A stretch of 64,000 bases of DNA from Nemertoderma westbladi (Eukaryota; Xenacoelomorpha; Nemertodermatida; Nemertodermatidae): NCBI GenBank assembly GCA_032718475.1, contig JAUCBJ010002682.1, forward strand, positions 19,793 to 83,792, read 5' to 3'. Both the position numbers and the translations under genes were made by a program. This document shows, piece by piece, positions 20,980 through 35,900 of the stretch (its first letter is position 1; each line of letters starts with the position of its first letter). The notes beneath the pieces were generated by a model. The model was given only the letters and a program-made list of their open reading frames with translations. It was not told where the DNA came from and searched no databases.

Positions 20980-23900
20980 CTGTAATTTACGTTTTGGATG
21001 AACTTGTAAAATTAATTATATTATGAAAACACGTTTTTGGATGAACTTGCAAAATTAATTATATTATGAAAACACGTTTTTGGTTCAACTTGCAAATTTA
21101 ATTATATTATGAAAACACGTTTTTGGATGAACTTGCAAAATTAATTATATTATGAAAACACGTTTTTGGTTGAACTTGCAAATTTAATTATATTATGAAA
21201 ACACGTTTTTGTTGTTGATTATTAGACCTAGGCCTACATATTGTAGGGTGTATTGTGGGGGGTTGGGGCATGGAGGGGAATTCAAATATGTACTGCTACT
21301 CATTCGCCAATGATGTAATTCCTGCATACTTAGTTACTTAGTTATTGTTCTCACTTACCCTTTGTCATGAATCTACCACTTTTTCTCCTGATGGATGTCC
21401 CTAAAAATAAAAACCGGTTTAATAATTAAATAATTAATGTTACACACGAATTATAATATGCAAGTATATAATTATATAGTTTTACGAAAAATAATCATTA
21501 CACGGATTTAATTCAATACATAATAGTTAATAACTTCTTACGCAGTAAACTGCTAGTTGTCTGCACTCTATCACATTGCCCAATAATATGTAGGCCTATG
21601 GATATGCAGTGCACTCAACCCCATCTACCAATAAATGTCTGAACTTTCTCTCACTGTCAATCATCTACCTGATCTCTACCTGATTTCCCCTAATCTTTCT
21701 GCATTCACCCAAATTTGTAAATAATCTGTCTGCACTCTATCTGTGTTCCCATATACTGTAATATGACTGACTACACTCACCGACATTGGCCATTAGGTTG
21801 CCTAGTTTATTAGTGATTGGTGCATCGTCCAGCCGCGGGTTGGCCAATGTGAAGCTACTGTGTTCCTCCTTGGTAATGTTCATGTAGAAACACGTGTCCG
21901 AAGCCGCCATTAAGTGATGCGGCCCTGGGTTCAACTGGAGGTTGCCGGCCTGACTTCGTATGCCAAGTAAACAAACACCAAATCTGCGTACAAGTTTAAT
22001 ATGCTTCGATAACAAAATGACCATTTCACGTGATGTAAAAAGTTGTATTGATCTATGGTCTCCCACACCCACACCCACCCCCACCCCCAGCTTGCCGCAG
22101 TTTAGCGGATCGTCTATTTATTTTTGTAACAATTTTGGGAGAATCTACAGTGCCGCCATAGGTAAATTATACCTGATTAAAAAAAGTTAATATACGGGAC
22201 TTAATAATTAATTTACAACCCTAAATACGCCAATAATAACTCACTTCTTATGAGCATGGAAGGATGCGTATGTGAAACTTTTACTGCAATATTCTCCGAA
22301 GAATTTACTGTCTCCGAGACGAATGTGGTAGATTTCGTTACCGGCACTGCGGCCGTATACGCGTTGCCAATAGTCGTCCGATCGTTGGCCTTCCCTGTGG
22401 GATTATAATTCGGTTTACGCACTGTATATGAAGTCGGACTTCATCCGCGCTAAAGACTTACAATTGTAAACGAGTAAACAGACAATTTTCGCATGTTAAA
22501 ATGGAGAAAGGAGTTCCAAATTGTATAACGGGTATGCGGGGCTGAAAAAAATAATCGCTATAACTTTTCATTCCCTCTTTCACTTCTATATGAAATAATT
22601 ATTATTTTGCTCAAAAATAACGCATTTGTTAGATTGCTTTAGGGTGATAATAATGTATGGCGTAAGTTTCAGTTGCGAACAATATCGAGCAGCCAGTTAT
22701 ACTTACTGTCCTCTAAGCGAGTGTAGCGAACAATATCGAGCAGCCAGTTATACTTACTGTCTTCTAAGCGAGTGTAACGAACAATATCGAGCAGCCAGTT
22801 ATACTTACTGTCCTCTATAAGCGTGTGTAGGAAACAATAACGAGCAGCCAGTTATACTTACTGTCCTCTAACCGTGTGTAGCGAACAATATCGAGCAGCC
22901 AGTTATACTTACTGTCCTCTAACCGTGTGTAGCGAACAATATCGAGCAGCCAGTTATACTTACTGTCCTCTAAGTGTGTGTAGCAAACAATATCGAGCAG
23001 CCAGTTATACTTACTGTCCTCTAAGCGAGTGTAGCAAACAATATCGAGCAGCCAGTTATACTTACTGCCCTCTAACCGTGTGTAGCGAACAATATCGAGC
23101 AGCCAGTTATACTTACTGTCCTCTAAGCGAGTGTAGCAAACAATATCGAGCAGCCAGTTATACTTACTGTCCTCTAACCGTGTGTAGCGAACAATATCGA
23201 GCAGCCAGATATACTTTCTGTCCTCTAAGCGTGTGTAGCGAACAATATCGAGCAGCCAGTTATACTTACTGTCCTCTATAAGCGTGTGTAGGAAACAATA
23301 TCGAGCAGCCAGTTATACTTACTGTCCTCTATAAGCGTGTGTAGGAAACAATATCGAGCAGCCAGTTATACTTACTGTCCTCTAAGCGAGTGTAGCAAAC
23401 AATATCGAGCAGCCAGTTATACTTACTGTCCTCTAAGCGTGTGTAGGAAACAATATCGAGCAGCCAGTTATACTTACTGTCCTCTATAAGCGTGTGTAGG
23501 AAACAATATCGAGCAGCCAGTTATACTCACTGTCCTCTAACCGTGTGTAGCGAACAATATCGAGCAGCCAGTTATACTTACTGTCCTCTAAGCGAGTGTA
23601 GCAAACAATATCGAGCAGCCAGTTATACTTACTGTCCTCTAAGCGTGTGTAGGAAACAATATCGAGCAGCCAGTTATACTTACTGTCCTCTAAGTGTGTG
23701 TGTGTAGCGAACAATATCGAGCAGCCAGTTATACTTACTGTCCTCTAACCGTGTGTAGCGAACAATATCGAGCAGCCAGTTATACTTACTGTCCTCTAAG
23801 TGTGTGTGTGTAGCGAACAATATCGAGCAGCCAGTTATACTTACTGTCCTCTAAGCGTGTGTAGCAAACAATATCGAGCAGCCAGTTATACTTACTGTCC

Positions 23901-26900
23901 TCTAACCGTGTGTAGCAAACAATATCGAGCAGCCAGTTATACTTACTGTCCTCTAAGCGTGTGTAGCAAACAATATCGAGCAGCCAGTTATACTTACTGT
24001 CCTCTAAGCGTGTGTGTGTAGCAAACAATATCGAGCAGCCAGTTATACTTACTGTCCTCTAAGCGTGTGTGTGTAGCAAACAATATCGAGCAGCCAGTTA
24101 TACTTACTGTCCTCTAAGCGAGTGTAGCAAACAATATCGAGCAGCCAGTTATACTTACTGTCCTCTAAGCGTGTGTAGCAAACAATATCGAGCAGCCAGT
24201 TATACTTACTGTCCTCTAAGCGTGTGTGTGTAGCAAACAATATCGAGCAGCCAGTTATACTTACTGTCCTCTAAGCGTGTCTGTGTAGCAAACAATATCG
24301 AGCAGCCAGTTATACTTACTGTCCTCTAAGCGAGTGTAGCAAACAATATCGAGCAGCCAGTTATACTTACTGTCCTCTAAGCGAGTGTAGCGAACAATAT
24401 CGAGCAGCCAGTTATACTTACTGTCCTCTAACCGTGTGTAGCGAACAATATCGAGCAGCCAGTTATACTTACTGTCCTCTAAGTGTGTGTGTGTAGCGAA
24501 CAATATCGAGCAGCCAGTTATACTTACTGTCCTCTATAAGCGTGTGTAGCAAACAATATCGAGCAGCCAGTTATACTTACTGTCCTCTAACCGTGTGTAG
24601 CGAACAATATCGAGCAGCCAGTTATACTTACTGTCATCTAAGCGTGTGTAGCAAACAATATCGAGCAGCCAGTTATACTTACTGTCCTCTAACCGTGTGT
24701 AGCAAACAATATCGAGCAGCCAGTTATACTTACTGTCCTCTAAGCGTGTGTAGCAAACAATATCGAGCAGCCAGTTATACTTACTGTCCTCTAAGCGTGT
24801 GTAGCAAACAATATCGAGCAGCCAGTTATACTTACTGTCCTCTAAGCGTGTGTAGCAAACAATATCGAGCAGCCAGTTATACTTACTGTCCTCTAACCGT
24901 GTGTAGCAAACAATATCGAGCAGCCAGTTATACTTACTGTCCTCTAAGCGAGTGTAGCAAACCATATCGAGCAGCCAGTTATACTTACTGTCCTCTAACC
25001 GTGTGTAGCAAACAATATCGAGCAGCCAGTTATACTTACTGTCCTCTAAGCGTGTGTAGCGAACAATATCGAGCAGCCAGTTATACTTACTGTCCTCTAA
25101 GCGTGTGTATAGCAAACAATATCGAGCAGCCAGTTATACTTACTGTCCTCTAACCGTGTGTAGCAAACAATATCGAGCAGCCAGTTATACTTACTGTCCT
25201 CCTAGCGTGTGTAGCGAACAATATCGAGCAGCCAGTTATACTTACTGTCCTCTAAGCGTGTGTAGCAAACAATATCGAGCAGCCAGTTATACTTACTGTC
25301 CTCTAACCGTGTGTAGCAAACAATATCGAGCAGCCAGTTATACTTACTGTCCTCTAAGCGTGTGTAGCGAACAATATCGAGCAGCCAGTTATACTTACTG
25401 TCCTCTAAGCGTGTGTAGCAAACAATATCGAGCAGCCAGTTATACTTACTGTCCTCTAACCGTGTGTAGCAAACAATATCGAGCAGCCAGTTATACTTAC
25501 TGTCCTCTAAGCGAGTGTAGCAAACAATATCGAGCAGCCAGTTATACTTACTGTCCTCTAAGCGTGTGTATAGCGAACAATATCGAGCAGACAGTTATAC
25601 TTACTGTCCTCTAAGTGTGTGTAGCGAACAATATCGAGCAGCCAGTTATACTTACTGTCCTCTAAGCGAGTGTAGCAAACAATATCGAGCAGCCAGTTAT
25701 ACTTACTGTCCTCTATAAGCGTGTGTAGGAAACAATATCGAGCAGCCAGTTATACTTACTGTCCTCTATAAGCGTGTGTAGCGAACAATATCGAGCAGCC
25801 AGTTATACTTACTGTCCTCTAAGCGTGTGTAGCAAACAATATCGAGCAGCCAGTTATACTTACTGTCCTCTAAGCGTGTGTGTGTAGCGAACAATATCGA
25901 GCAGCCAGTTATACTTACTGTCCTCTAACCGTGTGTAGCAAACAATATCGAGCAGCCAGTTATACTTACTGTCCTCTAAGCGTGTGTAGCGAACAATATC
26001 GAGCAGCCAGTTATACTTACTGTCCTCTAAGCGTGTGTAGCAAACAATATCGAGCAGCCAGTTATACTTACTGTCCTCTAACCGTGTGTAGCAAACAATA
26101 TCGAGCAGCCAGTTATACTTACTGTCCTCTAAGCGTGTGTAGCGAACAATATCGAGCAGCCAGTTATACTTACTGTCCTCTAAGCTTGTGTAGCAAACAA
26201 TATCGAGCAGCCAGTTATACTTACTGTCCTCTAACCGTGTGTAGCAAACAATATCGAGCAGCCAGTTATACTTACTGTCCTCTAAGCGTGTGTAGCGAAC
26301 AATATCGAGCAGCCAGTTATACTTACTGTCCTCTAAGCGTGTGTAGCAAACAATATCGAGCAGCCAGTTATACTTACTGTCCTCTAACCGTGTGTAGCAA
26401 ACAATATCGAGCAGCCAGTTATACTTACTGTCCTCTAAGCGTGTGTAGCAAACAATATCGAGCAGCCAGTTATACTTACTGTCCTCTAAGCGTGTGTAGC
26501 GAACAATATCGAGCAGCCAGTTATACTTACTGTCCTCTAAGCGTGTGTAGCGAACAATATCGAGCAGCCAGTTATACTTACTGTCCTCTAAGCGAGTGTA
26601 GCAAACAATATCGAGCAGCCAGTTATACTTACTGTCCTCTAAGCGTGTGTAGCAAACAATATCGAGCAGCCAGTTATACTTACTGTCCTCTAAGCGTGTG
26701 TAGCGAACAATATCGAGCAGCCAGTTATACTTACTGTCCTCTAAGCGTGTGTAGCAAACAATATCGAGCAGCCAGTTATACTTACTGTCCTCTAAGCGTG
26801 TGTTAGCGAACAATATCGAGCAGCCAGTTATACTTACTGTCCTCTAACCGTGTGTAGCAAACAATATCGAGCAGCCAGTTATACTTACTGTCCTCTAAGC

Positions 26901-29900
26901 GTGTGTAGCGAACAATATCGAGCAGCCAGTTATACTTACTGTCCTCTAAGCGTGTGTAGCAAACAATATCGAGCAGCCAGTTATACTTACTGTCCTCTAA
27001 CCGTGTGTAGCAAACAATATCGAGCAGCCAGTTATACTTACTGTCCTCTAAGCGTGTGTAGCAAACAATATCGAGCAGCCAGTTATACTTACTGTCCTCT
27101 AAGCGTGTGTAGCGAACAATATCGAGCAGCCAGTTATACTTACTGTCCTCTAAGCGTGTGTAGCAAACAATATCGAGCAGCCAGTTATACTTACTGTCCT
27201 CTAAGCGTGTGTAGCAAACAATATCGAGCAGCCAGTTATACTTACTGTCCTCTAAGCGTGTGTAGCGAACAATATCGAGCAGCCAGTTATACTTACTGTC
27301 CTCTAAGCGTGTGTAGCAAACAATATCGAGCAGCCAGTTATACTTACTGTCCTCTAAGCGTGTGTAGCGAAACAATATCGAGCAGCCAGTTATACTTACT
27401 GTCCTCTAAGCGTGTGTAGCGAACAATATCGAGCAGCCAGTTATACTTACTGTCCTCTAAGCGTGTGTAGCAAACAATATCGAGCAGCCAGTTATACTTA
27501 CTGTCCTCTAAGCGTGTGTAGCGAACAATATCGAGCAGCCAGTTATACTTACTGTCCTCTAAGCGTGTGTAGCAGAAGTGTAACGAAGGTAGAAATAGCC
27601 GGACACACGCAATTATTCGCGAGCAGGGCGTATTTAAACTCGTCCTCGCAGACAACGTTTTCCGCAAAGTTTACGTGGAATTTGTTTTCTGCGCGGAGTA
27701 TTTGAACGTAGAGGGGACAGTTTGGAGCGAAATCTTTAACCGCCCAGGACCGAAGAATAGTTGCCTGGTCCTGAAAATAATTAAATTAATTACCGATTGA
27801 GTTTGTGACAGAGGCAGGAAACAATCTCAGTTCGATACTGATATATTTCAGAAGAAAGTAGAGTAGGTTAGTTGATGGGTTGATTACGTTGATTTTTTAC
27901 ATTCACAGTATATTCTATTGTTTGAGAAAAAATAATTGAGATAAATTACCAATTTAAGCTATACAAATAATTATAAGTATAGTAGGTTTATTTTAACTAA
28001 CTTATCTTCCTAACAAAACCAGAATTGTAGGTGGGCATGTCCGCATGTCCCCACACAGGCATTATCGATTTTTCTGAAGTACAATCTGTTGAGCTGTTTC
28101 TACCAAACAAAGTTTATTGTTAGCAGATCTACAGTACCCGCTGCTCTTAGTAGCTGCAACTTTTGGGACCAAATCATCACAACGATCTAATTGACCATAC
28201 CGGTAGGCGTACTAACCGCTCCGTTTCTGTCCTTGGCGTGCCGTTCAGCCAATAGGAAGCAGCTCTCCGCATGGTCCATCCTCACACGGGCAAGATCCTG
28301 GTCTTTCAGAGCGGAGCCCTGGATGTACATAACGCGTTGGGCCCAAATGGGAACTTGGAGGATCATCTTTATCGTGTGGTCGAGTTCTACTGGTGACATC
28401 AGTACCACGTAGTAATCCTATATAAAGCGACGATGACATAAAATGACTAAATATGATTTAAAAATGGATGTATTTTAGAACTTGCAGAGCCGTTGTTTCA
28501 CAAAGCTATGGCACCATACAGTATCTTACTTACCTGCGACATTTTGCAAAAATATAATTGAGGTCGGATATAATTTTGGAAGTCGGAAATTAAAACGAGT
28601 CACGGATGTAACGTAAAGTTAATTAATTTAAAAGTTAAAGTAAATTTCGGATCATGTCTGATTACGTATAGTTGTGTCGTATGGTTACGGTTGTGGTGAT
28701 ACTAAACCTAATCAATGCCTCAATTCTCATAAATAAACTATATTTTATGATGGAATGTAGTCCTATTAACTACTAAAGTGTAGCCGATAGTCCAGCTAAA
28801 TAAACGTGTTTAATGGGCATGTACAGTATGTAACTGGCCCAATTCAAATGGACAGGGTAGATTTCCCAGTTGCCCCACCTGCAGCAGTGTATGAGCGTAG
28901 AACTCATTAAGGAAATCGATAACAGTGTCCGCTTTCAGTTGCGTTGCACAGAGAACTACGTGCTTCTCGCTCATTGCCCGTTGCAGACTGTACACAGTGG
29001 ACGTCTTCTGTCGTTCTTTCATAAAGTAAACCATCTGATCTAACTGAAATTCAAAGATTACAGGTAAGTAAGTTTATAAGCAAAGAACGGAAAATAAATT
29101 GAGCGAATTTGAAACCTACTCTCTATCAATAATTACTAATCATCTTGTAGATAGAGTAATGTGGTTAACCAACCAGTATACAGTAAAATTGATTTATAAA
29201 GCAATCGATAGAAACAGGTTAGTTTTACTTTTGGGAGTTATCTATCAGCTGTTCATTTACGACGATTTCCCCTGGGGAGGGATGAATTATCTGGAGAGGG
29301 TTATTCTGGAAATATTATGTGTGTGTGGGAATCTGGAAGTGTGCGTGCAAGTCTGTCCCATGATATCAACTTGGAGAGCGCGAATTTTGTTTCTATTGAT
29401 ATTTTGCGAACTTTTTCCACTTGCAAACTTTATTCTTTATAAACTACATAGATTACTGTATTATTACTATTATAGTTTGTAGGCCTACATGTATATAGAT
29501 TAACAATTTAATTTATCCAAATATGCATATTGCGAAAATTCAATTATCTATAACAATTATACATAATCGAACATAATCGAATGTAATCGAATGTAACATG
29601 TATTCGAATTATTAACATTTATTTTGTATATTAATTCATTTATAACTAAAAAGAATCGAATATGTAATATAATTTATTACTTAAAAATTATATAATTTGT
29701 ATTATTTACATTTACATGTAAATAATAACGTAACTAATAATCAGATACCATATTTTTTTCACTAAATTTTATGAGGAAAATTACTCAAATATGATGAAAT
29801 ATATCATTTAATTATCACCGAATACTGAGTAGTAAAGTAATCTAAAAACTTGAATTAACATAAATCCATTAACTGTAAATCAAACAAAGCTAACCATCAT

Positions 29901-32900
29901 CGGCAACAAAATAACAACATAATATGAAGACGGACATATATGTACAATACAAAGGTAAAGATATCTCCGTCAAAGAGGCCGCCGGGGGATGGACATTGCC
30001 ATGGTGGATGCTACTACTACTAGGATCGGCATGCTGCATTGCAGCTGCATTTTTGAGAATGCTGTGCCGGCTTGTCAACAAAATTGCACCGCCACAACTC
30101 CCTATCACCCATGACATTTGCTAGATCATCCGCATCTTTAAGGCCAGTGTCCTTTAAAATGCGTCTCAAGAAAGTCATGGGCTGTCCACCATGCTTATTC
30201 ACTCCAGGAGGCTGCCAAAGTACAAGATTATGCACTGGCTGGTCCTCACGGCGAAAGCAATGTCCTGCAAAGCGGAGGCGATTTTGTTCTAGTGTCAAGC
30301 TTGGGGGAACCAATGAGACACCTCCAATGTTATATAGTGTCTGGTTGGAGATGTGTGCATTGTACTTGACACAATGTACCCGGCGTAGCATTCTTGTGAA
30401 TGTGCCATCCAGAGATTTGGTGTCCTCAGCAGTTAGAGCCCAGCATGGACTCCCGTAGAGGAGTACTGGAACTACTGCTGCTCTAAATAATCGGACCTTA
30501 AGTTTCCGATTAATTCTAGGTGACTTCCAAATCCTGGAAAGCCTATTCAAGGCTGCCCATGCCTTTCCCTTACGTATTCGAAGGTCCTCACCTGACTTCC
30601 GGATCCATGATCCCAGGTAACAGAAGTCGTCCACATGCTCAAGCATACCATCCTTTGAGCTTATGCTCATCCGATCAGAGACTTGCTGAGGACTTTCAAA
30701 GTTAACTGTCAGAATTTTGGTCTTTCTGGAGTTAATAAAAAGTTGCGTTGCCAACGAGGCCGCCGGGGGATGGACCAGCAGTAGCCATGATGGATGTTGC
30801 GTTGCCAACGAGGCCGTCGGGGGATGGACCAGCAGTAGCCATGATGGATGCTGCGTTGCCAACGAGGCCGTCGGGGGTGGACCAGCAGTAGCCATGATGG
30901 ATGCTGCGTTGCCAACGAGGCCTTTGGGGATGGACCAGCAGTAGCCATAATGGATGCTGCGTTGCCAACGAGGCCGCTGGAGGATGGACCAGCAGTAGCC
31001 ATGATGGATGCTGCGTTGCCAACGAGGCCGCCGGGGGATGGACCAGCAGTAGCCATGATGGATGCTGCGTTGCCAACGAGGCCGCCGGGGATGGACCAGC
31101 AGTAGCCATGGTGGATGCTGCGTTGCCAACGAGGCCGTCGGGGATGGACCAGCAGTAGCCATGATGGATGCTGCGTTGCCAACGAGGCCGCCGGGGGATG
31201 GACCAGCAGTAGCCATGATGGATGCTGCGTTGCCAACGAGGCCGCCGGGGATGGACCAGCAGTAGCCATGATGGATGCTGCGTTGCCAACAAGGCCGCCG
31301 GGGGATGGACCAGCAGTAGCCATGATGGATGCTGCGTTGCCAACGAGGCCGTCGGGGGATGGACCAGCAGTAGCCATGATGGATGCTGCGTTGCCAACGA
31401 GGCCGTCGGGGATGGACCAGCAGTAGCCATAATGGATGCTGCGTTGCCAACGAGGCCGCTCGGGGATGGACCAGCAGTAGCCATGATGGATGCTGCGTTG
31501 CCAACGAGGCCGCCGGGGGATGGACCAGCAGTAGCCATGATGGATGCTGCGTTGCCAACGAGGCCGCCGGGGATGGACCAGCAGTAGCCATGATGGATGC
31601 TGCGTTGTCAACGAGGCCGTCGGGGATGGACCAGCAGTAGCCATGATGGATGCTGCGTTGCCAACGAGGCCGCCGGGGGATGGACCAGCAGTAGCCATGA
31701 TGGATGCTGCGTTGCCAACGAGGCCTTCGGGGATGGACCAGCAGTAGCCATGATGGATGCTGCGTTGCCAACAAGGCCGCCGGGGGATGGACCAGCAGTA
31801 GCCATGATGGATGCTGCGTTGCCAACGAGGCCGTCGGGGGATGGACCAGCAGTAGCCATGATGGATGCTGCGTTGCCAACGAGGCCGTCGGGGATGGACC
31901 AGCAGTAGCCATAATGGATGCTGCGTTGCCAACGAGGCCTTCGAGGATGGACCAGCAGTAGCCATGATGGATGCTGCGTTGCCAACAAGGCCGCCGGGGG
32001 ATGGACCAGCAGTAGCCATGATGGATGCTGCGTTGCCAACGAGGCCGCCGGGGGATGGACCGGCAGTAGCCATGATGGATGCTGCGTTGCCAACGAGGCC
32101 GCCGGTGGATGGACCAGCAGTAGCCATGATGGATGTTGCGTTGCCAACGAGGCCTTCGAGGATGGACCAGCAGTAGCCATGATGGATGCTGCGTTGCCAA
32201 CAAGGCCGCCGGGGGATGGACCAGCAGTAGCCATGATGGATGCTGCGTTGCCAACGAGGCCGTCGGGGGATGGACCAGCAGTAGCCATGATGGATGCTGC
32301 GTTGCCAACGAGGCCGTCGGGGATGGACCAGCAGTAGCCATGATGGATGCTGCGTTGCCAACGAGGCCGCCGGGGGATGGACCAGCAGTAGCCATGATGG
32401 ATGCTGCGTTGCCAACGAGGCCGCCGGGGGATGGACCGGCAGTAGCCATGATGGATGCTGCGTTGCCAACAAGGCCGCCGGGGGATGGACCAGCAGTAGC
32501 CATGATGGATGCTGCGTTGCCAACGAGGCCGCCGGGGGATGGACCAGCAGTAGCCATGATGGATGCTGCGTTGCCAACTAGGCCGTCGGGGATGGACCAG
32601 CAGTAGCCATAATGGATGCTGCGTTGTCAACGAGGCCGCCGGGGGATGGACCAGCAGTAGCCATGATGGATGCTGCGTTGCCAACGAGGCAGCCGGGGGA
32701 TGGACCAGCAGTAGCCATGATGGATGCTGCGTTGCCAACGAGGCCGCCGGAGGATGGACCAGCAGTAGCCATGATGGATGCTGCGTTGCCAACGAGGCCG
32801 TCGGGGATGGACCAGCAGTAGCCATGATGGATGCTGCGTTGCCAACGAGGCCGCCGGGGGATGGACCAGCAGTAGCCATGATGGATGCTGCGTTGCCAAC

Positions 32901-35900
32901 GAGGCCGCCGGGGGATGGACCGGCAGTAGCCATGATGGATGCTGTGTTGCCAACGAGGCCGCCGGGGGATGGACCGGCAGTAGCCATGATGGATGCTGCG
33001 TTGCCAACGAGGCCGCCGGTGGATGGACCAGCAGTAGCCATGATGGATGTTGCGTTGCCAACGAGGCCGTCGGGGATGGACCAGCAGTAGCCATGATGGA
33101 TGCTGCGTTGCCAACGAGGCCTTCGGTGATGGACCAGCAGTAGCCATAATGGATGCTGCGTTGCCAACGAGGCCGCTGGAGGATGGACCAGCAGTAGCCA
33201 TGATGGATGCTGCGTTGCCAACGAGGCCGTCGGGGGATGGACCAGCAGTAGCCATGATGGATGCTGCGTTGCCAACGAGGCCGTCGGGGATGGACCAGCA
33301 GTGCCATAATGGATGCTGCGTTGTCAACGAGGCCGCCGGGGGATGGACCAGCAGTAGCCATGATGGATGCTGCGTTGCCAACGAGGCCTTCGAGGATGGA
33401 CCAGCAGTAGCCATGATGGATGCTGCGTTGCCAACGAGGCCTTCGAGGATGGACCAGCAGTAGCCATGATGGATGCTGCGTTGCCAACAAGGCCGCCGGG
33501 GGATGGACCAGCAGTAGCCATGATGGATGCTGCGTTGCCAACGAGGCCGCCGGGGATGGACCAGCAGTAGCCATGATGGATGCTGCGTTGTCAACGAGGC
33601 CGTCGGGGATGGACCAGCAGTAGCCATGATGGATGCTGCGTTGCCAACGAGGCCGCCGGGGGATGGACCAGCAGTAGCCATGATGGATGCTGCGTTGCCA
33701 ACGAGGCCTTCGGGGATGGACCAGCAGTAGCCATGATGGATGCTGCGTTGCCAACAAGGCCGCCGGGGGATGGACCAGCAGTAGCCATGATGGATGCTGC
33801 GTTGCCAACGAGGCCGCCGGGGGATGGACCAGCAGTAGCCATGATGGATGCTGCGTTGCCAACGAGGCCGTCGGGGATGGACCAGCAGTAGCCATAATGG
33901 ATGCTGCGTTGCCAACGAGGCCTTCGAGGATGGACCAGCAGTAGCCATGATGGATGCTGCGTTGCCAACAAGGCCGCCGGGGGATGGACCAGCAGTAGCC
34001 ATGATGGATGCTGCGTTGCCAACGAGGCCGCCGGGGGATGGACCGGCAGTAGCCATGATGGATGCTGCGTTGCCAACGAGGCCGCCGGTGGATGGACCAG
34101 CAGTAGCCATGATGGATGCTGCGTTGCCAACGAGGCCTTCGAGGATGGACCAGCAGTAGCCATGATGGATGCTGCGTTGCCAACAAGGCCGCCGGGGGAT
34201 GGACCAGCAGTAGCCATGATGGATGCTGCGTTGCCAACGAGGCCGTCGGGGGATGGACCAGCAGTAGCCATGATGGATGCTGCGTTGCCAACGAGGCCGT
34301 CGGGGATGGACCAGCAGTAGCCATGATGGATGCTGCGTTGCCAACGAGGCCGCCGGGGGATGGACCAGCAGTAGCCATGATGGATGCTGCGTTGCCAACG
34401 AGGCCGCCGGGGGATGGACCAGCAGTAGCCATGATGGATGCTGCGTTGCCAACAAGGCCGCCGGGGGATGGACCAGCAGTAGCCATGATGGATGCTGCGT
34501 TGCCAACGAGGCCGCCGGGGGATGGACCAGCAGTAGCCATGATGGATGCTGCGTTGCCAACTAGGCCGTCGGGGATGGACCAGCAGTAGCCATAATGGAT
34601 GCTGCGTTGTCAACGAGGCCGCCGGGGGATAGACCAGCAGTAGCCATGATGGATGCTGCGTTGCCAACGAGGAAGCCGGGGGATGGACCAGCAGTAGCCA
34701 TGATGGATGCTGCGTTGCCAACGAGGCCGCCGGAGGATGGACCAGCAGTAGCCATGATGGATGCTGCGTTGCCAACGAGGCCGTCGGGGATGGACCAGCA
34801 GTAGCCATGATGGATGCTGCGTTGCCAACGAGGCCGCCGGGGGATGGACCAGCAGTAGCCATGATGGATGCTGCGTTGCCAACGAGGCCGCCGGGGGATG
34901 GACCGGCAGTAGCCATGATGGATGCTGTGTTGCCAACGAGGCCGCCGGGGGATGGACCGGCAGTAGCCATGATGGATGCTGCGTTGCCAACGAGGCCGCC
35001 GGTGGATGGACCAGCAGTAGCCATGATGGATGTTGCGTTGCCAACGAGGCCGTCGGGGATGGACCAGCAGTAGCCATGATGGATGCTGCGTTGCCAACGA
35101 GGCCTTCGGTGATGGACCAGCAGTAGCCATAATGGATGCTGCGTTGCCAACGAGGCCGCTGGAGGATGGACCAGCAGTAGCCATGATGGATGCTGCGTTG
35201 CCAACGAGGCCGTCGGGGGATGGACCAGCAGTAGCCATGATGGATGCTGCGTTGCCAACGAGGCCGTCGGGGATGGACCAGCAGTAGCCATAATGGATGC
35301 TGCGTTGTCAACGAGGCCGCCGGGGGATGGACCAGCAGTAGCCATGATGGATGCTGCGTTGCCAACGAGGCCTTCGGGGATGGACCAGCAGTAGCCATGA
35401 TGGATGCTGCGTTGCCAACGAGGCCTTCGGGGATGGACCAGCAGTAGCCATGATGGATGCTGCGTTGCCAACAAGGCCGCCGGGGGATGGACCAGCAGTA
35501 GCCATGATGGATGCTGCGTTGCCAACGAGGCCGCCGGGGGATGGACCAGCAGTAGCCATGATGGATGCTGCGTTGCCAACGAGGCCGCCGGTGGATGGAC
35601 CAGCAGTAGCCATGATGGATGCTGCGTTGCCAACGAGGCCTTCGGGGATGGACCAGCAGTAGCCATGATGGATGCTGCGTTGCCAACGAGGCCGCCGGGG
35701 GATGGACCAGCAGTAGCCATGATGGATGCTGCGTTGCCAACGAGGCCGCCGGGGGATGGACCAGCAGTAGCCATGATGGATGCTGCGTTGCCAACGAGGC
35801 CGCCGGTGGATGGACCAGCAGTAGCCATGATGGATGCTGCGTTGCCAACGAGGCCGTCGGGGATGGACCAGCAGTAGCCATGATGGATGCTGCGTTGCCA

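Noticed and set aside
21984-22084. N-terminal extension of exon 12 (GVGVGVG stretch)
   Set aside because: Microsatellite-derived; exon 11 joins in phase at the acceptor TACGCAG and gives the conserved HAHKKFGVC junction.
22675-27572. CRISPR array
   Set aside because: Whole units repeat head to tail without unique spacers, in intronic eukaryotic DNA.
22626-27705. Repeat proteins with [11 protein letters not shown] or [14 protein letters not shown] units
   Set aside because: The 51-bp unit equals 17 codons, so both strands stay open. The channel reading frame stops at TAA in the first unit, so these frames are not extensions of exon 10.
29099-29482. 127-codon ORF on the plus strand
   Set aside because: AT-rich, no recognisable domain, lies in an intron of the minus-strand gene, ends in a Tyr run from low-complexity DNA.
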